From Deltaproteobacteria bacterium (lineage in GTDB: Bacteria > Desulfobacterota > Desulfobacteria > Desulfobacterales > SURF-15): 64,000 nt of DNA. The DNA is taken from positions 1 to 64,000 of the forward strand of contig JAFDFZ010000009.1 in assembly GCA_019309565.1 (NCBI GenBank), written 5' to 3'. The notes beneath the pieces were generated by a model. The model saw only the letters and a program-made list of their open reading frames with translations. It was not told where the DNA came from and did not search any database. Of this stretch, positions 8,385 through 16,334 are shown in pieces (positions within the stretch are counted from its first letter, which is position 1; each line of letters begins with the position of its first letter). Made by a program: the position numbers and the translations under genes.

Positions 8385-9285
8385 CATCCATTCTTATGAA
8401 GCCATTCTAGCAGGCGGCGGATATGGTTTGTTGAAGCGGGCATGGAGAAATTTCATTAAAAACCGCCTTGCTGTGGGAGCGCTTGTTTTTCTGATATTCA
8501 TCCATCTGGTGGGGTATCTGGCTCCCTGGATTGCGCCCTATCCATATGAGCGCATCGATTTGATGCATACTATGTCCCCACCCAGCAGGGATCATCTGCT
8601 GGGAACAGATGAATCCGGCCGTGACGTTGCTTCGCGGCTTATGTACGGAGCGCGAATCTCCTTAAGTGTCGGCCTTGTGGCCATGACCATCTCGTTGACA
8701 CTGGGAACCATCCTCGGTGCAGTGGCAGGCTTTATGGGAAAGTGGATAGACTCTCTGATCATGCGGTTTACCGATGGAATGCTTTGCATTCCGTTGTTTT
8801 TCTTCATGCTTACCTTTCTGGCATTAATGGGATCTTCGATGACCAATATTGTCATTTCCATTGCTCTCAGTTCGTGGATGCCAGCGGCTCGAGTGGTGAG
8901 AGGCGAGGTGTTGTCTCAAAAAAACCTGGATTTCGTAACAGCCGCTGTGGCGCTGGGAATGTCCCGATGGCGAGTTTTGATCGAACATATCCTTCCTCAA
9001 GCCATACCAAGCATAATTGTGGCAGGCACGCTTTGTGTGGCTTATGCTATTCTCATGGAATCGGCACTGAGTTACCTCGGATTGGGGGTTCAACCACCGG
9101 TACCCTCATGGGGGAACATGCTCAGCAACGGCCGGGGCTATCTCTGGAGTGCGCCCAGCCTGGCTTTTTATCCCGGCATGCTCATTTTCCTTACGGTTCT
9201 GGCATACAATTTCATGGGAGACGGCCTGCGGGATATCCTGGATCCTTCCACGGGTGTGAAAAAGGCGAAGGATTCGGAGGCCTGA
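8377..9285 (+). CDS. Peptide ABC transporter permease, DppC type
   Basis: A 302-residue partner permease. The N-terminal helix is followed by the family motif HLLGTDESGRDVASRLMYGA (about residues 71-90) and the EAA loop FVTAAVALGMSRWRVLIEHIL; about six membrane segments are predicted by eye. The start codon lies inside the end of the preceding permease gene (overlap of eight bases), and the ATPase gene follows 10 bases after the stop, so these are one operon. The C-terminal NFMGDGLRDILDPS motif is typical of DppC/OppC. Confidence 0.92.
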   Translation: MNDIHSYEAILAGGGYGLLKRAWRNFIKNRLAVGALVFLIFIHLVGYLAPWIAPYPYERIDLMHTMSPPSRDHLLGTDESGRDVASRLMYGARISLSVGLVAMTISLTLGTILGAVAGFMGKWIDSLIMRFTDGMLCIPLFFFMLTFLALMGSSMTNIVISIALSSWMPAARVVRGEVLSQKNLDFVTAAVALGMSRWRVLIEHILPQAIPSIIVAGTLCVAYAILMESALSYLGLGVQPPVPSWGNMLSNGRGYLWSAPSLAFYPGMLIFLTVLAYNFMGDGLRDILDPSTGVKKAKDSEA

Positions 9286-9295
9286 AACGATTGCC

Positions 9296-10306
9296 ATGAA
9301 CGGCAAAACACAATATTCAAAAGACGATATCCTGCTGGAGGCGAAAGGCTTAAGGTTGTATTACCCCATCAAACGGGGGCTTTTGGGCCGAACGGTCGGC
9401 AGGGTCAAAGCAGTGGACGATGTGGCTCTTTTCGTTAGAAACGGCGAGACCCTTGGCCTGGTGGGGGAAAGCGGATGCGGGAAAAGCAGCCTGGGACGAA
9501 CCCTGCTGCGGCTGGAAGAACCAACAGCCGGGTACATCCTGTTTGAGGGCCAAAACATCCTTGATTATGACCGGCAACAGATGCGACTGCTTCGCCGGCA
9601 GATGCAGATAATCTTCCAGGATCCATACTCTTCTCTTGACCCCCGAAAGACAGTGGGAAAGATCATAGAGGAGCCCTTCAAGATTCATAACATCGGCGAC
9701 CGACGCCAGCGGCTTGAGCGGGTAGTGCAGTTGATGGAACTGGTTGGCTTGAGGCCCGAGCACTATCACCGATATCCACCTGAATTCAGCGGGGGACAGC
9801 GGCAGCGCATCGGTATCGCCCGATCTCTGGCACTGAATCCCAAGTTTGTGGTCTGTGACGAACCTGTATCCGCTCTGGATGTCTCCATTCAATCACAGAT
9901 TCTGAATCTGCTGGCCGATCTTCAGGAACGGTTTAAGCTCACATACCTGTTCATTGCCCATGATCTTAACGTGGTTGAACACCTAAGCGATCGGGTTGCG
10001 GTGATGTATCTGGGGCAGGTGGTGGAACTTGCTTCAAGCGACGTCCTGTACGAGTATCCCCGGCATCCATACAGCCAGGCCCTGTTGTCGGCCCTGCCCA
10101 TTGCTGACCCCACCATTCGCCGCCGGCGCATCATTCTTACCGGAGAGGTGCCGAGCGCCATCGATCCTCCACCCGGCTGTCGGTTCGCCACCCGTTGTCC
10201 TCAGGTGATGAGACACTGCCGCCATGAACCCGGGCCTCCCTGGGTGGAAGTGGCAGCAGAGCACTGGATTCTTTGCTGGTTGGCCACATCCGATAACAAC
10301 CCCTGA
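9296..10306 (+). CDS. Peptide ABC transporter ATP-binding protein, DppF/OppF type
   Basis: A 336-residue ATPase that powers the importer from the cytoplasmic side. Walker A is GESGCGKSS, the signature is FSGGQRQR, Walker B is FVVCDEP and the switch His is in FIAHD. The C-terminal oligopeptide-transporter extension is present with the cysteine set [12 protein letters not shown] and LCW that binds a 4Fe-4S cluster in characterised DppD/DppF proteins. Family operons usually encode two different ATPases (DppD and DppF); only this DppF-like one is found here, so it may act as a homodimer or pair with a distant DppD. It starts at ATG 9296, ten bases after the dppC stop. Confidence 0.92.
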   Translation: MNGKTQYSKDDILLEAKGLRLYYPIKRGLLGRTVGRVKAVDDVALFVRNGETLGLVGESGCGKSSLGRTLLRLEEPTAGYILFEGQNILDYDRQQMRLLRRQMQIIFQDPYSSLDPRKTVGKIIEEPFKIHNIGDRRQRLERVVQLMELVGLRPEHYHRYPPEFSGGQRQRIGIARSLALNPKFVVCDEPVSALDVSIQSQILNLLADLQERFKLTYLFIAHDLNVVEHLSDRVAVMYLGQVVELASSDVLYEYPRHPYSQALLSALPIADPTIRRRRIILTGEVPSAIDPPPGCRFATRCPQVMRHCRHEPGPPWVEVAAEHWILCWLATSDNNP

Positions 10307-10366
10307 TAATGGGTGGAGGGTTTGACACCGGGGAAGCCGAGAATTGGCGTTGGCGGTTGTGGATAA

Positions 10367-10416
10367 TTGACTTCAAGGAAATTATATCATATTATTGAGA
10401 ATACCGAAATTTCCTT
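10367..10416 (+). promoter_or_regulatory. Strong sigma70 promoter with overlapping operator-like inverted repeat
   Basis: TTGACT (10367-10372), 17 bases, then TATTAT (10390-10395) is close to the sigma70 consensus and lies about 85 bases before the glycyl radical enzyme start. A nine-base inverted repeat, AAGGAAATT (10376-10384) and AATTTCCTT (10408-10416), spans the spacer and the start region; its arm centres are 32 bases apart. That placement suits a repressor or regulator site. No regulator gene is present in the immediate neighbourhood. Confidence 0.6.
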
Positions 10417-10480
10417 AAGCGAGATGCAGTGATATCTATAGAGATAAACGCTCTTCCTATCGAGCCAGTCAGGGGGAAGT

Positions 10481-12880
10481 ATGGATCGCGCTCTTAAAAG
10501 AAGAGATGCCGTGTTGAACACGGTTCCAAGAATTTGCCCGGACCGCGCTCGCTTCCTTACCGAGGCGTACATGGCAAATGAAAATCTTCCAATGATCCTT
10601 CGGCGGGCCGATGCCTTTCGCAATGTTCTTGAAAAGATGACCATCTATATTGCCAGCGATGAACTGATCGTGGGCAATCAGGCAAGCTCTCCCCGGGCGG
10701 CTCCGCTGTTTCCAGAATATGGGGCGCACTGGATCATCGATGAACTGGATAGTTTCGAAAATCGTCCCTATGATAAATTCGAAATAGACGAGGATACGAA
10801 AAAGGAGCTTCGGTCAATCCTGCCCTACTGGTATAACAAGTCTTACTATGACAAAGTCAGGTCGCTGGCTGAGATCACTCTGAGTGGAAACGTACGGGAA
10901 TGTTTTGATTTTGAGTATTCAAACCTAAACCAAGTCATCAGCAACCCAGGTCAAATTTTCTCAGGCGCCGGCCATGTCACCCCGGACTTTGAAAAGGTGC
11001 TAAGGCTGGGGCTGAGGGGCATCATAGATGAAGTTAAACGCAAGCTCGATACGGTGGAACCATGCAGTGCAGAAGGGCTGAAAAAAAATCTTTTCTATCG
11101 TGCTGTGCTTATAACCCTTGAGGCGGCGGTTGCTTTTGCCAGACGTTTTTCACTTAAAGCCTCCCGTATGTCATTGAAAGAAAGTGATCCCAGGCGGCGA
11201 TCAGAGCTTCAAAAAATCGCCTCTGTCTGCAAGCGTGTGCCTGAACATCCTGCCAGAAATTTGCATGAGGCACTACAGGCCACATGGTTTGTACATCTGA
11301 TGCTGCAAATCGAAAGCAATGGTCATTCGATGTCTCTGGGGCGCATGGACCAGTATCTCTATCCGTTTTATGAAGAAGATCTTGAAAAAGGAATCATCAC
11401 CCCGGAGCAAGCTCTCACTCTGCTTGAGCTTTTCATGGTCAAATGCTTCGAGGTCAACAAGCTTAGATGCTGGGTGCACTCCCAGTATGTGGCCGGCTAT
11501 CCCATGTTTCAACAGATCACCTTGGGGGGCCAGAGCCCGGACGGTAAAGATGCGGCAAACGATCTGTCATATCTTTTTCTTAAAGCCCTGGCTGCTATGG
11601 GTTTAAGCCAGCCCTCGGTTTCTGTTCGAATTTTCAAGGGCACTTCCAGCCAGTTCCTACAAGCTGCTGTGCAAACGGTTGTCAACCACAGGGGAGGGCT
11701 GCCTTCCTTTTTCAACGACGAAGTGGTCATTGCGCTTCTTTTGAATATCGGGCTTAAACTTAAGGAAGCGCGCAACTGGTCGGTTATGGGATGTGCGGAA
11801 CCTCAGGTTATGGGAAAATTTCTTCCCGGGGTGAGTGCATGCCATATAAATCTTTTGAAAATATTGGAACTTACCCTAAACGGAGGGGTTAATCCCTCTA
11901 CCGGCAGACAGCTTTATCCCTCCAAAGGCACCTTGAGCAGTTACGGGTCTCTTGATGAAATCCTATCTGCCTACAAAGAGCTTCTTGAGCGTTACGTTGA
12001 ATTTGCCCTGACCCTGGACAACTTCGCCGCTATGGTCCAAGAGGAAATAATGCAGACTCCTTTTCTTTCTTCGTTCATAGAACACCGGATCGAGATGGGA
12101 AAAGATGTAACTGAAACAGCCGGGAAAACCTATGCCAACCAGGTTATTTTGGGGCACGGCTCGGTGAACGTGGGAAATGCCCTGGCGGCTATTGGGAAAT
12201 TGATTTACGAAGAAAAAGTTTTAGAACCCGAAGCATTGATGGAGGCACTTCTAAGTAATTTTAAAGGCCCGGGGCAGGAAGCCATCCGCCAGATGTTGTT
12301 GAATCGGGCTCCGAAATACGGCAATGATGATGAATACGTGGATGAGCTAACCCGGGAGACACTCAATTATTTCCTCAAAAAGTGCCATTGCATGCGCCAT
12401 TACTGGGGCGGGAGATATGGGCCCACACCCCAGGGTGTATCGGCCAATGTTCCGCTGGGAGCAGCGGTTGGCGCCACCCCGGATGGTCGCAAGGCCGGTC
12501 AGCCGCTTGCGGATAACACATCCCCGGCTGCAGGCACTGATCTGAAAGGCCCTACAGCGGTACTAAAGTCGGTTGCCAGGTTGGATCATGAACTAGCCTC
12601 AAACGGAACGATCCTGAATTTGAAGCTCCATCCCAGCGCTCTGAAAAACCGCGAAGGCATGGATAAGTTTGCATCATTGATCCGCACCTTTTTTAACATG
12701 AGCGGTATGCAGGTTCAATTCAACATCATAACCGCAGAAGAACTTAAAGAGGCTCAGAAAAATCCAGAGGCTTATCGAAACCTTGTGGTAAAGGTGGCCG
12801 GATACAGTGCTCATTTCACTTCATTAGACCGACGGCTTCAGGATCAAATCATAGAAAGAACCACACACTTACTGCCCTGA
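10481..12880 (+). CDS. Glycyl radical enzyme, dehydratase-like clade
   Basis: A 799-residue full-length glycyl radical enzyme, oxygen-sensitive and cytoplasmic. The thiyl-radical cysteine is in VMGCAEPQ (Cys438, Glu440), and the glycyl radical loop KVAGYSAHF carries Gly774. GHVTPD (His165) matches the active-site His of B12-independent glycerol dehydratase. The GCxEP motif with the GHxxPD motif places it with the dehydratase/lyase group (glycerol, choline, hydroxyproline, isethionate enzymes), not with pyruvate formate-lyase, which has two adjacent cysteines. The position 14 after the Cys, an Asp in glycerol dehydratase as I recall, is Ser452 here, so a diol substrate is doubtful. No radical SAM activating enzyme and no microcompartment gene accompany it. 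Substrate unknown. Confidence 0.9.
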   Translation: MDRALKRRDAVLNTVPRICPDRARFLTEAYMANENLPMILRRADAFRNVLEKMTIYIASDELIVGNQASSPRAAPLFPEYGAHWIIDELDSFENRPYDKFEIDEDTKKELRSILPYWYNKSYYDKVRSLAEITLSGNVRECFDFEYSNLNQVISNPGQIFSGAGHVTPDFEKVLRLGLRGIIDEVKRKLDTVEPCSAEGLKKNLFYRAVLITLEAAVAFARRFSLKASRMSLKESDPRRRSELQKIASVCKRVPEHPARNLHEALQATWFVHLMLQIESNGHSMSLGRMDQYLYPFYEEDLEKGIITPEQALTLLELFMVKCFEVNKLRCWVHSQYVAGYPMFQQITLGGQSPDGKDAANDLSYLFLKALAAMGLSQPSVSVRIFKGTSSQFLQAAVQTVVNHRGGLPSFFNDEVVIALLLNIGLKLKEARNWSVMGCAEPQVMGKFLPGVSACHINLLKILELTLNGGVNPSTGRQLYPSKGTLSSYGSLDEILSAYKELLERYVEFALTLDNFAAMVQEEIMQTPFLSSFIEHRIEMGKDVTETAGKTYANQVILGHGSVNVGNALAAIGKLIYEEKVLEPEALMEALLSNFKGPGQEAIRQMLLNRAPKYGNDDEYVDELTRETLNYFLKKCHCMRHYWGGRYGPTPQGVSANVPLGAAVGATPDGRKAGQPLADNTSPAAGTDLKGPTAVLKSVARLDHELASNGTILNLKLHPSALKNREGMDKFASLIRTFFNMSGMQVQFNIITAEELKEAQKNPEAYRNLVVKVAGYSAHFTSLDRRLQDQIIERTTHLLP

Positions 12881-12933
12881 ACAGGCCTGCACTGTCTGTG
12901 GATGTTCTGCCAACCCGCAAGCGGCGGCAACCG

Positions 12934-14187
12934 TCAATGAGCATGTCCGATGACAGCTTTCTGCCTGCGGTAATCATCCTTCCACAGCTGCTGGGGTACG
13001 GAAATTCCAAGCGCATCTATGATCCGGGCGGCGGTAAATGCCGGACAGCCATCTAAAAAGATACCCCGGTGGCGAATGTCCTCGGGAACGCAGTCTCCCA
13101 GTAGAATTAATTTTCCAGGAGGTGCTTCTGGAACAGGAGGGTTGGTTCCGATTGCCAAAGAAAATTCCCCTGCAGACTCAAGGATTCCATCCATTTTCAT
13201 TTTATCCAGAGCAAACCGCGCGATCGACTGGCAGACCACGCAACCTCCTCCTACATAGACATGGGCGTTGGGTGCAAAGCCGATGGGAGAATGAACCGCC
13301 CGTTTAAAGGATCGGCGAACTTCATCTATCTGCCTGCCGCGTATGCTGATATTGTTCAGATCCGCAGTGCCTAATCCGGCCGTATGAGCGATTCGGGTTG
13401 TGGTAACTTCAAACGGGTCGAGCCCCATGATGGAACTTGCAACCGCATCCAGCGCCACGGTATCTGTGCTTGAAAGAATAAGTTTAAGAGGTACGGGTTC
13501 GATGAATATGGGACCCTGGCCTTCTCCTGCGATGATCCCGTCTAGAACAACAAGATCGGGGCGTTTTATCCGCATGATGTCCACCAGTTTCTGGTGAATG
13601 GCTTCGTGATGGAGCCGGCCCTTTTTTTCGTGTTCCGGCAGAAGTCCTAGACTGTTTTTGATGCCCAGGGTTACCAGCGTCATGGCATGGGTTTTCATTT
13701 TCGGCAGCGAAATGTAACGATCCGCTTTGAGGACACATTCGGGAAAATCAACCTCATGCATTACGTCTGCTCCGGGAACGGTTACTTTTTCATGCGGCTG
13801 CTGGTCTAAGTACACCACTTTCACCCCGTACCGCCTCAGCCGTTCGCCCAGGCCGTTGGCTTCCATAACATCCCGGGCCAGAGCGATAGCCGGATTTTCA
13901 CCCACCTGGATTTCTACGGCCCCCATGTCCTTTACCAATTGAACGGTCGCTTCCAGAACACGCGGATCCGTGATGGTTGCCTGATCCGGATGTTGGGCTG
14001 AGAAAATATTCGGCTTAATGAATACACGATCTCCGGTTTTGATAAGCGCTTTGAAGCCGCCGATAAGAGATACCGCTTCGTCAATCATCTCTTTGACGAT
14101 GGCAAGCTCTTTTGCCGAATAAGCGGAAGGGGTGCCGGGGATGGTTTCTCTTTTTACAATAGCCACCGTGGATCGAATCTCGTTCAT
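12934..14187 (-). CDS. DUF362 domain protein
   Basis: A 417-residue DUF362 protein, a family of uncertain function often found near iron-sulfur or radical enzymes in anaerobes. Family segments seen are GDRVFIKPNIF near residue 52, the ADRYISLPKMKTH and GIKNSLGLLP segments, and VVLDGIIAGEGQGP. The C-terminal ferredoxin domain of many relatives is missing, but cysteines remain in GGCVVCQ, GDC and DGCPAF, so a metal site is possible. It is transcribed toward the glycyl radical enzyme (convergent ends 53 bases apart). Start at 14187 follows AAGGAGG. Confidence 0.82.
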   Translation of the reverse strand: MNEIRSTVAIVKRETIPGTPSAYSAKELAIVKEMIDEAVSLIGGFKALIKTGDRVFIKPNIFSAQHPDQATITDPRVLEATVQLVKDMGAVEIQVGENPAIALARDVMEANGLGERLRRYGVKVVYLDQQPHEKVTVPGADVMHEVDFPECVLKADRYISLPKMKTHAMTLVTLGIKNSLGLLPEHEKKGRLHHEAIHQKLVDIMRIKRPDLVVLDGIIAGEGQGPIFIEPVPLKLILSSTDTVALDAVASSIMGLDPFEVTTTRIAHTAGLGTADLNNISIRGRQIDEVRRSFKRAVHSPIGFAPNAHVYVGGGCVVCQSIARFALDKMKMDGILESAGEFSLAIGTNPPVPEAPPGKLILLGDCVPEDIRHRGIFLDGCPAFTAARIIDALGISVPQQLWKDDYRRQKAVIGHAH

Positions 14188-14363
14188 TGATGTTAAACCT
14201 CCTTGCAGATCATATCAAGTATCCCTGGTTTTTTTACTCCATCGTTTTCATGAACCGAAGCAGCCCGCCCCACACCCCGCGGTTTGTCGAAGCGAATTGG
14301 GCTTTGTCAAAGGCTTCAAGCCAACAGGGTGAAGATCCTGTTTTTGGGGCAGCAGTGTCTTTA

Positions 14364-14400
14364 ATCATCAACGGCTCCATGGCAGCCAGCCGTTGATGAT
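14364..14400 (-). terminator. Perfect 13-bp hairpin after the sugar permease gene
   Basis: ATCATCAACGGCT (14364-14376) and AGCCGTTGATGAT (14388-14400) pair perfectly around an 11-base loop; the right arm reaches the stop codon of the permease. No clear T-run follows on the minus strand, so it may be a factor-assisted terminator or an mRNA 3'-end protecting structure. Confidence 0.5.
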
Positions 14401-15218
14401 TATCCTTTTATGGCCCCGGCGGTTAACCCCCGTATGAGGTACTTTCGAACAAAGATGGAAAACACCACTACCGGCAGCATCACCATGGTTCCCCCGGCCG
14501 CGATCTTTCCCCACTCCCAGCCTTCGTAATTCATGAAATTGACCACCGCAACCGGAGCTGTCATGGCGTGGGTGCGGGTTAGAATCAGGGCGAAGAAAAA
14601 GTCATTCCAGGAAAACAGAAAACAGAAGATCGCCGTTGCAGCAAGACCCGGTGCGGACAGGGGCAATACAATCTTAAGAAAACCTCCCCAGACACCGACC
14701 CCGTCGATCCACGAGGCCTCCTCAAGGGACCGTGGCACCCCTTCAAAGAAGGTGCGCATCATCCATATCACCAGGGAAAGATTAAATGTCAGATAAATTA
14801 TGATCAGTCCGGTTAGGGTGTCCATGAGTTCAAGATGACGGTATATAAGAAAAAATGGAATGGTAAAGGCAATGGGAGGTGCCATACGGCTTGCCAGAAT
14901 CCACAACGCGATCTTTCTTTCATGTTTAAATCTCGCCCGGGATAGCGCATAGGCAGCCGGCACCCCCAAAATCAGCGAAAGAAATGTTGATGTAACGCTC
15001 GCCACGGTGCTGTTTAAAAATGATCGCCTAAAATCGGTATCCCACAGGGAAATATAATGCTCCAAAGTTGGACGGAAGATGAATTTCGGTGGGAACGCAA
15101 AAATGTCCCGATCCGGCTTGAACGACATCTGAAGCAGCCAGAAAAAAGGAAACATCACACAGATTATAAGAAAAATCACCAGAGCGTAAAGAAATTTCTG
15201 TTCCCTGCGAAGCTCCAT
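14400..15218 (-). CDS. Sugar-type ABC transporter permease, MalG/UgpE type
   Basis: A 272-residue inner-membrane permease of a carbohydrate-uptake (CUT1) ABC importer. About six hydrophobic helices are evident, with the EAA docking loop EEASWIDGVGVWGGFLKIVLP at about residues 180-200, typical of MalG-type subunits. I prefer ATG 15218 (MELRREQKF), which follows AAAGGA with a nine-base spacer and leaves 13 bases after the preceding permease; the upstream ATG at 15260 would overlap that gene by 29 bases. Substrate unknown. Confidence 0.88.
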   Translation of the reverse strand: MELRREQKFLYALVIFLIICVMFPFFWLLQMSFKPDRDIFAFPPKFIFRPTLEHYISLWDTDFRRSFLNSTVASVTSTFLSLILGVPAAYALSRARFKHERKIALWILASRMAPPIAFTIPFFLIYRHLELMDTLTGLIIIYLTFNLSLVIWMMRTFFEGVPRSLEEASWIDGVGVWGGFLKIVLPLSAPGLAATAIFCFLFSWNDFFFALILTRTHAMTAPVAVVNFMNYEGWEWGKIAAGGTMVMLPVVVFSIFVRKYLIRGLTAGAIKG

Positions 15219-15231
15219 GGAATAAGATCCT

Positions 15232-16134
15232 TTACTCAATTTCAACTCTCTCCCCAACAAGTTTGATGATCCACCAGCTCAACAAAAATGTTGCCCCAAC
15301 CATAACCACGGTGATGGAACTTGAAAATCCCAGGTAAGAGAAATTAAAGGCTTGAATAAAAGCGTAATAGTTGGTGACTTCCGTAACGGTGCCGGGGCCC
15401 CCGTCAGTGAGAATATAGATGAGGGGAAAAGCCTTGATACTGTCTATCAGCCGGAAAAGTCCGGACACAAGCAATGCCGGTCGAAGAAGCGGAAGAATAA
15501 TATATAAAAAAATCTGCCATGCTGTGGCGCCATCTACTTTTGCAGCTTCAATGGGTTCTTCTGGCATCATCTGCAAAGCCGCCAGAAGCATCAACATGGT
15601 AAAAGGAAACCATTCCCACACGTCTGCAAGTATGATGGCCCAAAGCGCGAGATCCGGATCCGTGATGGCTGAAGGCGCCGGCAGATTCATGGATCTCAGC
15701 GCCCAGAGAATCGGGCTTATATCCGGTGTGTAAAGAACTTTCCAGATGATGGCGACCACGATTGGCGGCAATACCATAGGAACGAGGAAAACTGTCCGGC
15801 ATGCTTCAAGGAATCGTGAGCGCTTGTTCAGCAACAAAGCTATCGCAAGCCCTGCCAACAACTGAAGTGTTACAGTAAAAAGGGAAAGCTTGAACTGAAC
15901 CCAAACCGAATTAAGGAATCGCGCATCGTTGATTAGCAGGGAGAAATTGTTAAAAGGCATGGAAAAATCCCATGCTGTTTCAGGCCGGGTAAGGTTCAGG
16001 GGGGTGAACGCCGTAACCAAAAGATAAAGCGCAGGCAGAATCGTGACCACCACCAGCACGATGACCGATGGAAATACACCCGTTTGAAAGGCCCGTCGTC
16101 GAATGATCGCAAAGCTTTTTACTCTACCGTTCAT
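15232..16134 (-). CDS. Sugar-type ABC transporter permease, MalF/UgpA type
   Basis: A 300-residue partner permease with an N-terminal helix (SVIVLVVVTILPALYLLVTAF), further hydrophobic segments and the EAA loop EPIEAAKVDGATAWQIFLY followed by IILPLLRPAL. It lies downstream of the binding-protein gene across a 200-base gap that contains a perfect hairpin, and upstream of the second permease. The ribosome site before ATG 16134 is weak. No ATPase gene of the MalK/UgpC type is found in this operon. Confidence 0.88.
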   Translation of the reverse strand: MNGRVKSFAIIRRRAFQTGVFPSVIVLVVVTILPALYLLVTAFTPLNLTRPETAWDFSMPFNNFSLLINDARFLNSVWVQFKLSLFTVTLQLLAGLAIALLLNKRSRFLEACRTVFLVPMVLPPIVVAIIWKVLYTPDISPILWALRSMNLPAPSAITDPDLALWAIILADVWEWFPFTMLMLLAALQMMPEEPIEAAKVDGATAWQIFLYIILPLLRPALLVSGLFRLIDSIKAFPLIYILTDGGPGTVTEVTNYYAFIQAFNFSYLGFSSSITVVMVGATFLLSWWIIKLVGERVEIE

Positions 16135-16283
16135 GCCGTAAATCTTGTCCGTATTGATCCTGTTGATTTGAAGATCCTGCAGTTTGCTTCAGGGACCTCA
16201 ATCCCCGAAGGGATGCGCAAAACGCAATTCAATAAGGCTCGCTTTTTGGGTCCGATCGAAATGAAGGGTTACATGGTCAAGAG

Positions 16284-16311
16284 AAACCCTCTGCAGGTCT
16301 GCAGAGGGTTT
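16284..16311. promoter_or_regulatory. Perfect hairpin between binding protein and permeases
   Basis: AAACCCTCTGCAG (16284-16296) and CTGCAGAGGGTTT (16299-16311) are exact reverse complements separated by GT, with one more T on the plus side. It lies 23 bases beyond the stop codon of the binding protein on the minus strand. It likely causes partial termination or 3'-end protection of the binding-protein message, the same layout as in the peptide importer operon. Confidence 0.65.
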
Positions 16312-16334
16312 TCTCCGGGCATGCTCAACTTGCA

